A stretch of DNA of 42,666 nt from Rugosibacter sp. GTDB lineage: Bacteria; Pseudomonadota; Gammaproteobacteria; Burkholderiales; Rhodocyclaceae. Both the position numbers and the translations under genes were made by a program. Numbering within the stretch: position 1 is the stretch's first letter; every line of letters begins with the position of its first letter. The stretch spans positions 1 to 42,666 of the forward strand of contig JAUSMB010000034.1 of assembly GCA_030645365.1 (NCBI GenBank), read 5' to 3'. The notes beneath the pieces are model-generated. The model was not told the origin of the DNA. It saw nothing but the letters and a program-made list of their open reading frames with translations, and did not search any database. Shown here piece after piece: positions 8,176-17,595 of this stretch.

Positions 8176-8203
8176 ATTCTACCTGAAACAGACATGGCGT
8201 CAA
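8176..8203 (-). promoter_or_regulatory. tRNA-Val promoter
   Basis: Leftward reading gives TTGACG (8203-8198), a 16-bp spacer and TAGAAT (8181-8176), ending 15 bp before the mature tRNA 5' end. This is a close sigma-70 match in the expected place. Confidence 0.65.
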
Positions 8204-8370
8204 ACTGTTTTAACAAGTAACCATTAAGATTAAACAGAAGTCATACCTAACTTTTTACGATACAGATAAACCTGCTCTAGTAAAAGGCCACCTTGCATAA
8301 GCTCTGTGCTGGGTAGCCTTGCGCCCTGATATGGGTTTACAGATTATGGGATGAACGTTATAGTCAATCA

Positions 8371-8883
8371 ATGAATAGAACACCCTCCAAGAAAACAGGT
8401 GCTTTTTTATTGTTCAGCCTGTTGCTTTCGTCAATTGCACAGGCCAACGAACCCATCGTCATTCCGCCACCGCTGCGGGTATCAGTCATTGATCGTGCAA
8501 CAGCAACCGCTCAAGACGTCATTGACAAAGCTGTAGATCTACTCGGTATCCCTTACCGTTTTGGTGGGACAACGCCTGAATCCGGGTTTGACTGCTCTGG
8601 CTTTGTGCGTCACGTATTCCGTACAGGGTTTGGCTTGATTCTTCCACGTAGCGCTCTTGAGCAGAGCAAAACTGGACAAGTTGTTTCATCTACCGAGCTC
8701 AAACCTGGCGATCTGGTTTTCTTTAACACCATGCGTCGCGCGTTTTCGCATGTCGGCATTTATCTTGGCAACGATCAGTTTGTGCATGCCCCACGCACCG
8801 GCGAGCGGGTTCGTGTCGATAGCATGAGCGATAACTACTGGATCCAGCGATTCAATGGTGCCCGGCGCGTCAATCCTGAATAA
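8371..8883 (+). CDS. NlpC/P60 family peptidoglycan hydrolase, secreted
   Basis: A 170-residue cell-wall endopeptidase. A signal peptide (hydrophobic residues 10-22, likely cut after Ala-Gln-Ala near 25) is followed by a single NlpC/P60 domain. The catalytic Cys75 sits in GFDCSGFV, His127 in FSHVGIYLG and His139 in FVHAPRTG, so the Cys-His-His set is complete. Such enzymes cut gamma-D-Glu-diaminopimelate or similar bonds in stem peptides in the periplasm. The family length is normal for one without extra binding domains. It stands alone between tRNA-Val and the CDGSH gene. The exact bond cut is unknown. Confidence 0.92.
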   Translation: MNRTPSKKTGAFLLFSLLLSSIAQANEPIVIPPPLRVSVIDRATATAQDVIDKAVDLLGIPYRFGGTTPESGFDCSGFVRHVFRTGFGLILPRSALEQSKTGQVVSSTELKPGDLVFFNTMRRAFSHVGIYLGNDQFVHAPRTGERVRVDSMSDNYWIQRFNGARRVNPE

Positions 8884-8957
8884 TGAATCAGTAATTCAAA
8901 CGCCCCCTCTTTTACAACGCTAACTGTAATTTCAACCTACAACCCTGAGGAATAGTC

Positions 8958-9197
8958 ATGACCAACCCAGAAATTGCTGCAAAATCACCTTTCGCTGTGG
9001 CTGTTGAAGCTGGCAAGGATTATTACTGGTGCTCCTGCGGCAAATCCAAAGGTCAGCCTTTCTGTGATGGCAGCCATAAAGGATCATCGTTTTCGCCATT
9101 GAAATATACTGCCAGCGAAAGCACGACAGTCTACTTTTGCGGTTGCAAACACAGCAAAAATGGTGCGCTCTGCGACGGCTCACATAAGTCGCTGTAA
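8958..9197 (+). CDS. Dual CDGSH iron-sulfur protein
   Basis: A 79-residue soluble protein made of two CDGSH motifs. The first is CSCGKSKGQPFCDGSH (about 31-46), and the second is FCGCKHSKNGALCDGSH (about 60-76). Each has the C-x-C-x(n)-C-x3-H arrangement that binds a redox-active 2Fe-2S cluster with one histidine ligand, as in mitoNEET relatives. Bacterial proteins with two motifs fold as single-chain pseudo-dimers. ATG follows GAGGAA by about eight bases. Role unknown; iron-sulfur transfer or redox sensing is possible. No partner gene is obvious, since the genes on both sides belong to other processes. Confidence 0.92.
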   Translation: MTNPEIAAKSPFAVAVEAGKDYYWCSCGKSKGQPFCDGSHKGSSFSPLKYTASESTTVYFCGCKHSKNGALCDGSHKSL

Positions 9198-9252
9198 CCT
9201 AAAATCTCTTCAGGAAATTTAATTCGAACCATTTTTTCATGCGCTGCAGCCG

Positions 9253-9978
9253 ATGATTCCATGGCTGTCGATTGAGCTTGATTTCCCACCGGTGAGCTCG
9301 GCCCTCACTGAGCCAACTGGCCCCAATGGCCTTCTCGCTGCGGGCGGTGATCTTTCACCGCCACGCTTGCTCGCAGCTTATAAGCAAGGAGTTTTTCCTT
9401 GGTATTCACCGGGTCAACCGATCCTGTGGTGGAGTCCTGACCCACGCATGGTGCTCTTTCCGGAGGAGATCAAACTATCACGCTCTCTAGCCAAAACACT
9501 CCGTAACGCAGCCTACAGCATCCGCTTTGATACTGCCTTTTCTGCCACGATATCCGCTTGTGCGCAGAAACCACGATCGGGGCAGAGTGGAACCTGGATC
9601 AGCGCTGAAATGATGACGGCTTACGAAAAACTTCATCAACTGGGCTATGCCCATAGCGTAGAAACATGGGTCGATGGTGAGCTGGTTGGCGGACTCTACG
9701 GCATCGCAATCGGACGAGTTTTTTACGGCGAATCGATGTTTAGCCACGTGCGTGATGCATCAAAAATTGCATTCGCTCATTTGTGCGCTTACCTCAAACA
9801 GAAAGAATTCGGCATAATTGATTGCCAAATGGAAACCACTCACCTCACCTCTCTCGGTGCTCGCCTGATTGCCCGTAGCGACTTTGTTGCTAAGCTGGCG
9901 ACATTGACCCAATCAGGCCCGGCCCCAGGCCCGTGGCCTGCCATGTCTATCGACGGTTATTTCAAGGGGGCGCGATGA
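9253..9978 (+). CDS. aat: Leucyl/phenylalanyl-tRNA--protein transferase
   Basis: A 241-residue enzyme that adds Leu or Phe from aminoacyl-tRNA to N-terminal Arg or Lys, making substrates for ClpS-ClpAP. Family marks are FPPVS near the start, [20 protein letters not shown] (about 49-68) and [22 protein letters not shown] with [10 protein letters not shown] and FYGESMFS. The length is usual for the family. Its stop overlaps the ATG of bpt by four bases (ATGA), so the two N-degron transferases are translationally coupled. Confidence 0.96.
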   Translation: MIPWLSIELDFPPVSSALTEPTGPNGLLAAGGDLSPPRLLAAYKQGVFPWYSPGQPILWWSPDPRMVLFPEEIKLSRSLAKTLRNAAYSIRFDTAFSATISACAQKPRSGQSGTWISAEMMTAYEKLHQLGYAHSVETWVDGELVGGLYGIAIGRVFYGESMFSHVRDASKIAFAHLCAYLKQKEFGIIDCQMETTHLTSLGARLIARSDFVAKLATLTQSGPAPGPWPAMSIDGYFKGAR

Positions 9979-10724
9979 CACACCTACGCGATTTACCTGC
10001 CTTCCCTTTGTTGCAGTTCTATACCACCACACCCTATAGCTGCTCTTACCTGCCGAATCGTTCTGCTCGCTCACAAGTTGCCACACCGATCAATCTTATC
10101 GACAACAGAACCTATAGCAATCTCGTGCGGGCTGGCTTTCGGCGAAGCGGCATGTTTACCTATCGCCCCCGATGCGATCTATGCACGGCTTGTCAGCCAA
10201 TTCGCCTGGATGTCACACAATTTACGTCCAACCGCAGTCAGCGCCGTGCATTCGCCCAACATTCGGAGCTCACTGCGCAGGACTGCGGGCTCACCTTTCG
10301 CGAAGATCATTACCAGCTTTACCAGGGTTATCAAAATGCCCGCCATGCGGGTGGAGGCATGGATCAGGATAGTCGTGAACAATATGCGCAGTTCCTGCTG
10401 CAAACGCATGTTGATAGCCGCCTGATTGAATTCCGTGAAAACGGTGTATTACGCATCGTTAGCATCATCGACGTCCTCGATGATGGCTTATCGGCTGTCT
10501 ATACTTTTTATGATTGCGATATTCCCCACACCAGCTTTGGCACCTTTGCCATTCTCTGGCAAATCGCCGAATGCCAACGGTTAAGGCTTCCTTGGCTGTA
10601 TTTGGGTTACTGGATCCGTGATAGTAAAAAAATGGCCTACAAAGAAAACTTTCGCCCCTTGACTGTCCTGCGTGAGGGCGAGTGGCAAGCCTTTGTACCG
10701 CAGCAGGAATCTGACACTGACTAA
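9975..10724 (+). CDS. bpt: Aspartate/glutamate leucyltransferase
   Basis: A 249-residue enzyme, related to eukaryotic Arg-transferase ATE1, that adds Leu to N-terminal Asp or Glu. I chose ATG at 9975 because it overlaps the aat stop (ATGA) and gives the expected N-terminus; the frame is open 14 codons further upstream inside aat. Marks include [30 protein letters not shown], a [12 protein letters not shown] cysteine cluster, and the C-terminal [24 protein letters not shown] split across about 212-235. With Aat it covers basic and acidic N-termini in the bacterial N-degron pathway. ClpS and ClpA are not in the window. Confidence 0.95.
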   Translation: MTHLRDLPAFPLLQFYTTTPYSCSYLPNRSARSQVATPINLIDNRTYSNLVRAGFRRSGMFTYRPRCDLCTACQPIRLDVTQFTSNRSQRRAFAQHSELTAQDCGLTFREDHYQLYQGYQNARHAGGGMDQDSREQYAQFLLQTHVDSRLIEFRENGVLRIVSIIDVLDDGLSAVYTFYDCDIPHTSFGTFAILWQIAECQRLRLPWLYLGYWIRDSKKMAYKENFRPLTVLREGEWQAFVPQQESDTD

Positions 10725-10767
10725 CCCCTGAAGATTTACGCTTGCGTTAACAGGTTAACAGGTTAGT

Positions 10768-12939
10768 CTATTCAGTTCCTGCTCGCTGCTCGCGTTGCCA
10801 ATAGGCGCGAATAACCAGCCCAAGAACCGTCACGCCACCCAACAAAGCTAGCAGTATCGGCCATGGGGCAGGCTGATTCCATTCGGCACGTTTTATTGTC
10901 CGTAAGCCAGCATCCACACGCTGATATTTCAAGGTATTGTTGCCCACCTTGCCTGGCTTTCGATTTGTCAGCCAGACATGCTGCAAACTGTAATCCTTCG
11001 GATGAAATCCCCAGATCCACGGCGTATCTTTACGCAGTTGTTCCACCATCTGATCAATCAACATCTGGCGTTGTGGACTATTTTCCATTGTCTGCATCTG
11101 CGCAAATAAAGCATCATAGGCAGGATTGTTGTAATTGGCAGCATTCGGTCCACCATGCAGTACTGCCGACTGCTGACTGGACAGCAAAAAAAAGAAGTTT
11201 TCCGGATCGGGATAATCCGCATTCCAGCCAAAATAAAAAATCTGCGCAGCACCCTTGCGTATTTTTTCCTGAAACCGGTTGTAATCCGTATTTCGCACCA
11301 CTAACTGCACATTGATTTGGCTGAACTGTTTATTCAACCAATCCATCCGCGCTTTTGAGCCAACCCCTGTCGCCGTTGTATCAAGGTAGATCACCAGGGG
11401 CTCACCGGTAGAGGCATCCCGCCCGTTCGGCCAACCGGCTTCAGCCAGCAATCGCTTCGCCTCAGCAATGGATTTACGTCGCGCCTGGCCATTAATCCAG
11501 TCGTACATCGTGCGATTGATCCCCTCAGCACCTTCCCGATAGCCGAAGATACTTGGCGGGATTGGTCCTTGTGCCGGAACGCCACGACCGTTTTGAAAAA
11601 TCGAGATGAATTCCTCTTGATCGATGGCAATTGAAATTGCCTGCCTCAGTTTGCGTGCACGTTCAGCTGTTGCTGGGTTACTACCACCAACGAGCGGATC
11701 AAGCCAGTTAAATCCCATATAAAACGTTGACGTGGCAACAGACGTTGATAAGGTAATGCCTTGAGCCTGCATGGCATCGGTGAGTGTTGCTTCGCCACCG
11801 CCCGTGACTTGCACAGCCTGGTCAAAAGAATCAGAAGATATGCCCGATGCATCGTAATAACCTTGCAAGAATTTATTCCAATACGGAATCTGCTCTTTTT
11901 CGCGGATGAAAACAATCTGATCAATAAAAGGTAAGCGCTTGCCGCAATCCTTTAGCAGCCCAGCCTTCTTATCTTCCGGCTCACCCTCACAGGGATAATG
12001 CTCTTCGTGAAAATTAGGATTTCTCTGCAACACCATGCGCGCATTCGGATCGTTTTCCGTCAGCATGTAAGGACCTGTGCCTATGGGATACCAGTCCAGT
12101 GTCAGATTTTTTTCCTGCATGCCTGGCTGGCTATAAAACTTGTCTGCCTCCCAGGGCATAGGCGAAAAAAATGGCATCGCCAGCCAGTAAAGAAACTGCG
12201 GGTACTTGCCCTTGATCCGAATCCGGTAATGGTATTTATCGATCACTTCAGCCCCGGCAAGGGAATATTTTCGCAAGTCTAGCCAGTCATCACGCCGTAT
12301 CACCAGCGCCGACTTTTGCAGACTCTTGGCAAAGTCACTTAGCCCGACGACATAACTGCCCATCAACCCCAGAATAGGCGAATGCAGATGCGGATGTCCC
12401 AGCCGCTTTATGCCATAAACGTAATCTTCAGCGATCAGCTCGCGTGTATCTTGCGCAGCGAAATCAGCCATCGTCGTGATGTGAGAAAGCTGTTCAGTCG
12501 ATAAATCGTGATACAGATAACCTGCGGCGGGATTGCGCGCAAAGGCCGCATGCGGTTGATAGCGAATACCTCGCTTAATGGCAATAACGTAATCCGTAAA
12601 AGCAATCTGCGCTACCGGGCTGTTTGCGGGCAATTCGTTTCCCTGAGCATCAAGATAGCGTGGCTGCGGGACGGCCTCAGCCGTTGCCGGAATCAACGTA
12701 TACGGGCGCTTGAGGTAATGATATTGCAGCGGCGGCTCGTAAATCTGGGCGGTAAAAGTAATTTCGTCTTCGCTATACGACTGCACCGGGTCAAGATGTT
12801 TTGGGCGATCAGTAAACGCGGTGTATAAAATGTTTTTTCCACGCTCCGCCGCAGGATACGGATTATTCCACGCCTCTCCACAACCTGTCAGAAACAAGGC
12901 AAGTAAAATAAAAAGCACTGCGCGAAATGATCTCGACAT
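10768..12939 (-). CDS. Oligopeptide-type ABC transporter substrate-binding lipoprotein with C-terminal membrane helix
   Basis: A 723-residue member of solute-binding family 5 (DppA/OppA type). I chose ATG at 12939, 11 codons inside the longest frame, because it places a compact signal peptide with lipobox L-T-G-Cys20 right at the N-terminus. The binding domain shows YEPPLQYHY near 75-85, YHYRIRIKGKYPQFLYW, the YPIGTGPYMLTENDP segment and WNADYPDPENFFFLL near 580-595. It is longer than classic OppA (about 540). It ends with a hydrophobic stretch PWPILLALLGGVTVLGLVI and a basic tail, so it may be anchored at both ends. No permease or ATPase genes lie nearby, so it is an orphan. Ligand unknown; peptides are the default guess. 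Confidence 0.82.
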   Translation of the reverse strand: MSRSFRAVLFILLALFLTGCGEAWNNPYPAAERGKNILYTAFTDRPKHLDPVQSYSEDEITFTAQIYEPPLQYHYLKRPYTLIPATAEAVPQPRYLDAQGNELPANSPVAQIAFTDYVIAIKRGIRYQPHAAFARNPAAGYLYHDLSTEQLSHITTMADFAAQDTRELIAEDYVYGIKRLGHPHLHSPILGLMGSYVVGLSDFAKSLQKSALVIRRDDWLDLRKYSLAGAEVIDKYHYRIRIKGKYPQFLYWLAMPFFSPMPWEADKFYSQPGMQEKNLTLDWYPIGTGPYMLTENDPNARMVLQRNPNFHEEHYPCEGEPEDKKAGLLKDCGKRLPFIDQIVFIREKEQIPYWNKFLQGYYDASGISSDSFDQAVQVTGGGEATLTDAMQAQGITLSTSVATSTFYMGFNWLDPLVGGSNPATAERARKLRQAISIAIDQEEFISIFQNGRGVPAQGPIPPSIFGYREGAEGINRTMYDWINGQARRKSIAEAKRLLAEAGWPNGRDASTGEPLVIYLDTTATGVGSKARMDWLNKQFSQINVQLVVRNTDYNRFQEKIRKGAAQIFYFGWNADYPDPENFFFLLSSQQSAVLHGGPNAANYNNPAYDALFAQMQTMENSPQRQMLIDQMVEQLRKDTPWIWGFHPKDYSLQHVWLTNRKPGKVGNNTLKYQRVDAGLRTIKRAEWNQPAPWPILLALLGGVTVLGLVIRAYWQREQRAGTE

Positions 12940-13008
12940 AGTGGCTAGTTTAGCCGATCCGCTATAATCCAAAAGACTGATTCAACCGAATTCACTAGAG
13001 GAAAAACA

Positions 13009-13809
13009 ATGGGATTTCTTGCCGGCAAACGCATTCTGATCACAGGTTTGATCTCCAACCGATCCATTGCCTATGGCATTGCCAAAGCCTGTCACCGCGA
13101 GGGTGCGAGCTTGGCGTTCACTTATCAAAACGAACGCTTTGCCGATCGAATCACCAAGTTTGCTGAAGAATTTGGCTCGCAAGCGGTGTTCCCCTGTGAT
13201 GTTGCTGCAGACGCGCAGATAGAAAATCTTTTTGTCGACATCGCCAAACACTGGGAAGGTCTTGACGGCTTGGTGCATTCCATCGCCTACGCTCCGGCCG
13301 AAGCGATCGAAGGCGATTTTCTCGATGGCATCACGCGTGACGCCTTTCGCATTGCCCACGATGTTTCTTCCTACAGTTATGCAGCACTTGCCAAAGCCGC
13401 TCGTCCCCTGCTACTCAAGGGTAACAATGCCTCACTCCTGGCGATGACTTACCTTGGTGCCGAACGCACCATGCCTAACTACAACACCATGGGGCTAGCC
13501 AAGGCCAGCCTCGAAGCCGCAACGCGCTACCTCGCCTTTTGCCTTGGGCCACAAGGCATTCGCGCCAATGCAATTTCTGCCGGCCCCATCAAAACTCTGG
13601 CCGCCTCCGGTATTGGCAACTTTGGCAAATTGCTGGCCTATAACGCGCACCACGCTCCCCTGCGGCGCAATATCACGATCGAAGAAGTAGGGAATGCCGC
13701 AGCCTTCATGCTCTCTGATTTAGCCAGTGGCATCACCGGTGAAATCATGTTTGTCGATGGCGGCTTAAACACCACGGCGCTAGGCAATACCGACCCTTTA
13801 CCCAGTTAA
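13009..13809 (+). CDS. fabI: Enoyl-ACP reductase (NADH)
   Basis: A 266-residue short-chain-dehydrogenase-fold enzyme that reduces trans-2-enoyl-ACP in the last step of each fatty-acid elongation round. It has the FabI form of the nucleotide loop ([15 protein letters not shown]), the catalytic Tyr148 and Tyr158 with Lys165 in YNTMGLAK, and TLAASGI of the substrate-binding loop. GAGG precedes the ATG by nine bases. A TATAAT at 12963-12968 is a likely -10 box, with a poor -35. In the segment VHSIAYAP the residue lined up with E. coli Gly93 is Ala93. This is a natural variant seen in other FabI enzymes and does not by itself imply inhibitor resistance. Confidence 0.96.
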   Translation: MGFLAGKRILITGLISNRSIAYGIAKACHREGASLAFTYQNERFADRITKFAEEFGSQAVFPCDVAADAQIENLFVDIAKHWEGLDGLVHSIAYAPAEAIEGDFLDGITRDAFRIAHDVSSYSYAALAKAARPLLLKGNNASLLAMTYLGAERTMPNYNTMGLAKASLEAATRYLAFCLGPQGIRANAISAGPIKTLAASGIGNFGKLLAYNAHHAPLRRNITIEEVGNAAAFMLSDLASGITGEIMFVDGGLNTTALGNTDPLPS

Positions 13810-13839
13810 TCATCCCTGATTCCTGGTTTTAACCTCCGT

Positions 13840-14718
13840 ATGAAGAGTCTCTTTCACACTATTGCCTTGATCGGCAAATATAAAAGCCCGGAAATTTCAG
13901 AATCTCTGATAACGCTGGCGGCGTTTCTTCGTGGCCACAATCTTGAAGTTTTGATTGAAGAAGGCACTGCCGCAGCCATGGAACCGCATCATTACGCCGT
14001 CGCCAATTATGAATCCATTGGTCAGCGTGCCGATCTGGCGATCATTCTTGGTGGGGATGGCACGCTCCTTAATGCGGCCCGTTGTCTGGCCAAGTTTGAT
14101 GTGCCTCTCGTCGGTGTAAATCAGGGTCGGCTGGGGTTTATGACCGATATTTCACGCGAATCGATGATAGACAGCATGGCGACACTGCTGGCCGGGAAAT
14201 TTTCACGCGAACAACGTTTTTTGCTGGATGCTGAAGTATTACGCAATGGCGAACGTGCCTGCCATGCCTTAACGCTGAATGATGTGGTCATTAACAAGGG
14301 AGAGACTGGCCGCCTGATCGAGTTGGAAGTTAAAGTAGATGACGAGCTGATTCATATCCTGCGTGCCGATGGCTTGATTATTTCCACACCTACCGGTTCT
14401 ACCGCTTACGCTTTATCCGCCAATGGACCCATCCTGCACCCCTCAGTTGCAGGAATTGCCATTGTGCCGCTCTGCCCGCATGCGCTATCCAACCGCCCCA
14501 TCACCGTCAGCGATCACAGCACAATTAGCGTGATGCTACTGCCGCCACATGAGGCACGAATACACTTTGATGGCCAGACTCGATTTGATGCACGCAGCGG
14601 TGATGTTGTGCGCATCCAGCGCTCCCCTTATACCATTACCTTGCTGCATCCTCCTGGCTACAGTTATTTCGCGATGTTGCGCGAAAAACTGCATTGGAGT
14701 GCCACGCCACGCAGCTAG
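13840..14718 (+). CDS. nadK: NAD kinase
   Basis: A 292-residue cytosolic enzyme that phosphorylates NAD to NADP. The GGDGTLL motif (71-77) and the second signature TPTGSTAYALSANGPILHP are intact, and NDVVINKGETGR lies between them. The length is normal. It starts 30 bp after fabI and may be read from the same transcript, with recN following 41 bp later. In many betaproteobacteria nadK and recN are neighbours, which this order respects. No strong ribosome-binding site precedes the ATG. Confidence 0.96.
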   Translation: MKSLFHTIALIGKYKSPEISESLITLAAFLRGHNLEVLIEEGTAAAMEPHHYAVANYESIGQRADLAIILGGDGTLLNAARCLAKFDVPLVGVNQGRLGFMTDISRESMIDSMATLLAGKFSREQRFLLDAEVLRNGERACHALTLNDVVINKGETGRLIELEVKVDDELIHILRADGLIISTPTGSTAYALSANGPILHPSVAGIAIVPLCPHALSNRPITVSDHSTISVMLLPPHEARIHFDGQTRFDARSGDVVRIQRSPYTITLLHPPGYSYFAMLREKLHWSATPRS

Positions 14719-14759
14719 CGTACTACCCACATTATTCGCATTTTCCACCCCATTCCATT

Positions 14760-16415
14760 ATGTTGCAGCGCCTGATCATTCGTGACTTTGTTATCGTCGA
14801 CCAGCTGGAATTGGAATTCAGCCACGGGTTTGGCGCACTCACGGGCGAAACCGGCGCGGGCAAATCCATTCTCATTGATGCCTTATCTCTTGTTCTGGGC
14901 GAACGTGCGGATGCCTCCGTCATCCGCACTAGTGCTGAGCGTGCCGAAGTTACCGCCGAATTTAATGTAGATGAAAACAGTGCGCTGGCGAGCTGGCTAG
15001 AAACCAATGACTTTGATACCGCCACCTGCTTGTTGCGCCGTATCATTGACCAGAGTGGCCGTTCCCGGGCCTATATCAACGGCACCGCCTCGACGCTGGG
15101 GCAATTACGTGAAATAGCGACTTTTCTGGCAGATATCCATGGTCAAAACGCGCACCATTCGTTGCTCTACCCTGAAGCACAGCGTGCCTTGCTTGATGCC
15201 CATGCAGGGGCTCAAGACTTGTTACACGAAGTAGCAACTACCTACACTGCCTGGCGTCAAGCTCGTGAAGCCAGGCAAGCCGCCATGACGGATAGCGAAG
15301 CAGCTGCACGCGAGCGCGAGCTGCTTGAATGGCAAGTCAAAGAATTGACCGCACTTGCTTTCAATGCTGAAGAATGGCAAGAAACAGAAACAGAACAACG
15401 TCGTCTGGGCAATGCCAGTGCATTGCTTGAAGCAGCTAGCGCAGCACTGCTCGTTCTCGATGAAAGTGAAACAGCAGCGCTATCGGCCTTGCAGCATGCA
15501 GGCGCACGCCTGAATGAATTAGTCACGACAGACCCGGCACTGAGCGATGCCGCCAGACTTTTCGACGGTGCGGTCATTCAGCTCGAAGAGTCGGCGCTGG
15601 CACTACGGCGTTATCAAGATCATCTGGAGCTTGATCCTTCACGATTAATTGAGCTTGATAGCCGAATAGATGCCGTGACACAAATGGCGCGCAAATATCG
15701 TGTACCGCCAGCCGAGCTCCCGGCATCACTCGCTCGACTAACGGCCCAGCTTGACGAGATCAGCTTGCGCGCCGACCCTGCTGCTCTAGCTGAACGCGAA
15801 CAAGTAACAGAAGCCGCCTATCTTGCCGTCGCGAAAAAATTGTCGGCCTTGCGCGGCAAAACTGCCAAGCGCCTATCCCAGGCGGTCAGCTCCAGCATGC
15901 AAGAGCTGGCAATGAGTGGTGGCCAGTTTTCTATTGCGCTGGAGGCACTCAGTGAAGGCGCTTCATTTGGTCTGGAAAGTGTTGAGTTTCAAGTCGCCGC
16001 GAATACGGGCCAGATGCTCCGCCCGCTGGCAAAAGTCGCCTCGGGCGGCGAGCTCTCGCGCATTGGGTTGGCGCTGCAAGTCATTGCCAGCCAAGCCAAC
16101 TCGGTCGACACCTTGATATTTGACGAAGTGGATGTCGGCATTGGCGGCCGCGTCGCCGAAATTGTGGGCCGCATGCTACATGACCTGGGCAAAACCCATC
16201 AGGTACTGTGCGTCACCCACTTGCCTCAAGTTGCTGCACAGGCCGATTGGCAGTGGTCGATTGTCAAAGAAACGCGCAATGCGGTTGTCGTGTCGTCAGT
16301 CCGCATACTGGATCAAGCATCGCGCGTGATAGAGATTGCGCGCATGTTGGGCGGCGAAAAAATTACCAGCACAACACAGCGCCATGCGGCAGAAATGCTG
16401 GGGCTTACCGAGTAA
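14760..16415 (+). CDS. recN: DNA repair protein RecN
   Basis: A 551-residue SMC-like ATPase that acts early in double-strand-break repair. ATG at 14760 gives the standard start MLQRLIIRDFVIVD; a longer frame from 14694 lacks family support. The Walker A motif GETGAGKS is at 29-36. A long coiled-coil middle (about 150-380, rich in Glu, Ala, Leu and Gln) follows, then the ABC signature KVASGGELSRIGLA and Walker B TLIFDEVDVGIGG, then VTHLPQVAAQA. The gene converges on the exporter gene on the other strand, and the two coding ends overlap by 11 bp. No LexA box was identified upstream. Confidence 0.96.
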   Translation: MLQRLIIRDFVIVDQLELEFSHGFGALTGETGAGKSILIDALSLVLGERADASVIRTSAERAEVTAEFNVDENSALASWLETNDFDTATCLLRRIIDQSGRSRAYINGTASTLGQLREIATFLADIHGQNAHHSLLYPEAQRALLDAHAGAQDLLHEVATTYTAWRQAREARQAAMTDSEAAARERELLEWQVKELTALAFNAEEWQETETEQRRLGNASALLEAASAALLVLDESETAALSALQHAGARLNELVTTDPALSDAARLFDGAVIQLEESALALRRYQDHLELDPSRLIELDSRIDAVTQMARKYRVPPAELPASLARLTAQLDEISLRADPAALAEREQVTEAAYLAVAKKLSALRGKTAKRLSQAVSSSMQELAMSGGQFSIALEALSEGASFGLESVEFQVAANTGQMLRPLAKVASGGELSRIGLALQVIASQANSVDTLIFDEVDVGIGGRVAEIVGRMLHDLGKTHQVLCVTHLPQVAAQADWQWSIVKETRNAVVVSSVRILDQASRVIEIARMLGGEKITSTTQRHAAEMLGLTE

Positions 16416-16986
16416 GCGGGCTCAAAGCGTCAAGCATGATCATCATGCCTGTCAACATAAAAACCCCGGCAGCAATCCAGCGTATGGCTTTCAGCGGCAG
16501 GCGCTCTCCCAAACGCTCACCAATCAACACTGCAGGCACATTGGCAATCATCATGCCCAGCGTTGTGCCCATAACAACCGCTAGTAATGCTTGCTGAAAC
16601 TGCGCCCCCAGCGCCACCGTTGCGAGTTGAGTTTTATCGCCCATTTCCGCCATAAAGAAAACGATGGTTGCCGTCACAAAAACACCAGCCTGGTGCAATT
16701 TTGGTTCATCATCCAACGCATCGGGACGCAAAACCCATAAACCAAAAATAATGAATACCGCACCCGTGACCCAGGGCAACCATTGCGGCGCAATCCACTG
16801 CGCCAACCAAACACCAACGGATGCTGCCAGCGCATGATTGAGCACTGTCGCCACAAAAATCCCCGCGATAATCGGAATGGGCTTTCTGAGGCGTGCCGCC
16901 AGTACAAATGAGAGCAGTTGCGTTTTATCGCCGATTTCAGCCAACGCGACAAGCGAGGTTGAGGTAAGAAATGCCTCAATATTCAA
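16405..16986 (-). CDS. GDT1/TMEM165-family cation (probably Mn2+) exporter
   Basis: A 193-residue inner-membrane protein with about six membrane segments and two copies of the family motif: E-I-G-D-K-T at about residues 17-22 and E-M-G-D-K-T at about 113-118. These acidic motifs form the cation path of the UPF0016/GDT1 family. Bacterial members such as MneA and MntX export manganese. Its ATG overlaps the fur stop (ATGA), so it is the second gene of a fur transcript. The pairing suggests that iron sensing and manganese efflux are linked here. The substrate (Mn, or possibly Ca) is inferred from family and context. Confidence 0.88.
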   Translation of the reverse strand: MNIEAFLTSTSLVALAEIGDKTQLLSFVLAARLRKPIPIIAGIFVATVLNHALAASVGVWLAQWIAPQWLPWVTGAVFIIFGLWVLRPDALDDEPKLHQAGVFVTATIVFFMAEMGDKTQLATVALGAQFQQALLAVVMGTTLGMMIANVPAVLIGERLGERLPLKAIRWIAAGVFMLTGMMIMLDALSPLTR

Positions 16987-17432
16987 GTGGATTTCTTTCG
17001 ATGCACACAGTCTGATTTAGTACATTCAACATAAAGATAGAGCGCATGTTCACGCAGCTCAAAGCCACGCTGACGAACAATCTCGTTTTGCCTTTTCTCG
17101 ATCTCTGGGTCAAAAAATTCTTCCACCTGCCCGCATTGCAGACAAACCAGATGGTCATGATGAGACCCTTCGTTCAACTCGAAGGTAGCCTTCCCGGATT
17201 CGAAATGGTGACGCTGCAGCAAGCCAGCTTGCTCGAATTGAGTCAAAACGCGATAGACGGTAGCCAAGCCCACATCCATGTCATCTGCCAATAAATGACG
17301 GTACACATCCTCTGCAGTGATATGCCGTGGCGCTCCCTCTTGGCCCAACTTGTGAAACAAATCGAGAATTTTCAGACGAGGCAGAGTTGCTTTAAGGCCA
17401 ATGCTTTTAAGATCGTCGGGATGAGTAGTCAT
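16983..17432 (-). CDS. fur: Ferric uptake regulator
   Basis: A 149-residue Fur-family repressor that binds AT-rich 19-bp boxes when loaded with Fe2+. The N-terminal winged helix ([14 protein letters not shown] to [19 protein letters not shown]) is followed by the metal and dimer domain with [11 protein letters not shown], which has the CxxC zinc pair, and a second cysteine pair near the C-terminus (about 135-140). The position opposite bamE-dapB is the classical beta/gamma-proteobacterial fur locus, favouring Fur over Zur or PerR. A likely target inside the window is the tonB promoter at 40430-40490. It overlaps the exporter gene by four bases. Confidence 0.94.
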   Translation of the reverse strand: MTTHPDDLKSIGLKATLPRLKILDLFHKLGQEGAPRHITAEDVYRHLLADDMDVGLATVYRVLTQFEQAGLLQRHHFESGKATFELNEGSHHDHLVCLQCGQVEEFFDPEIEKRQNEIVRQRGFELREHALYLYVECTKSDCVHRKKST

Positions 17433-17595
17433 AGTGAAAAAATGAGTCCAGCAAGAACAAGGCGCGACGGCCTTCTATGATATAGTTTTCACACTCCAAT
17501 GGGGTGCCCCTGCCACAGATTTCGCGGCAAACCCCGCACAATTTTTTCAGTCCACGCAGCAGACTCGTTTGCTTGCATCACCCCGGAACTAGCCG

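Noticed and set aside
9933..9974. Upstream extension of bpt by 14 codons
   Set aside because: It lies inside aat in another frame, and the ATGA overlap with the aat stop is the usual coupled start.
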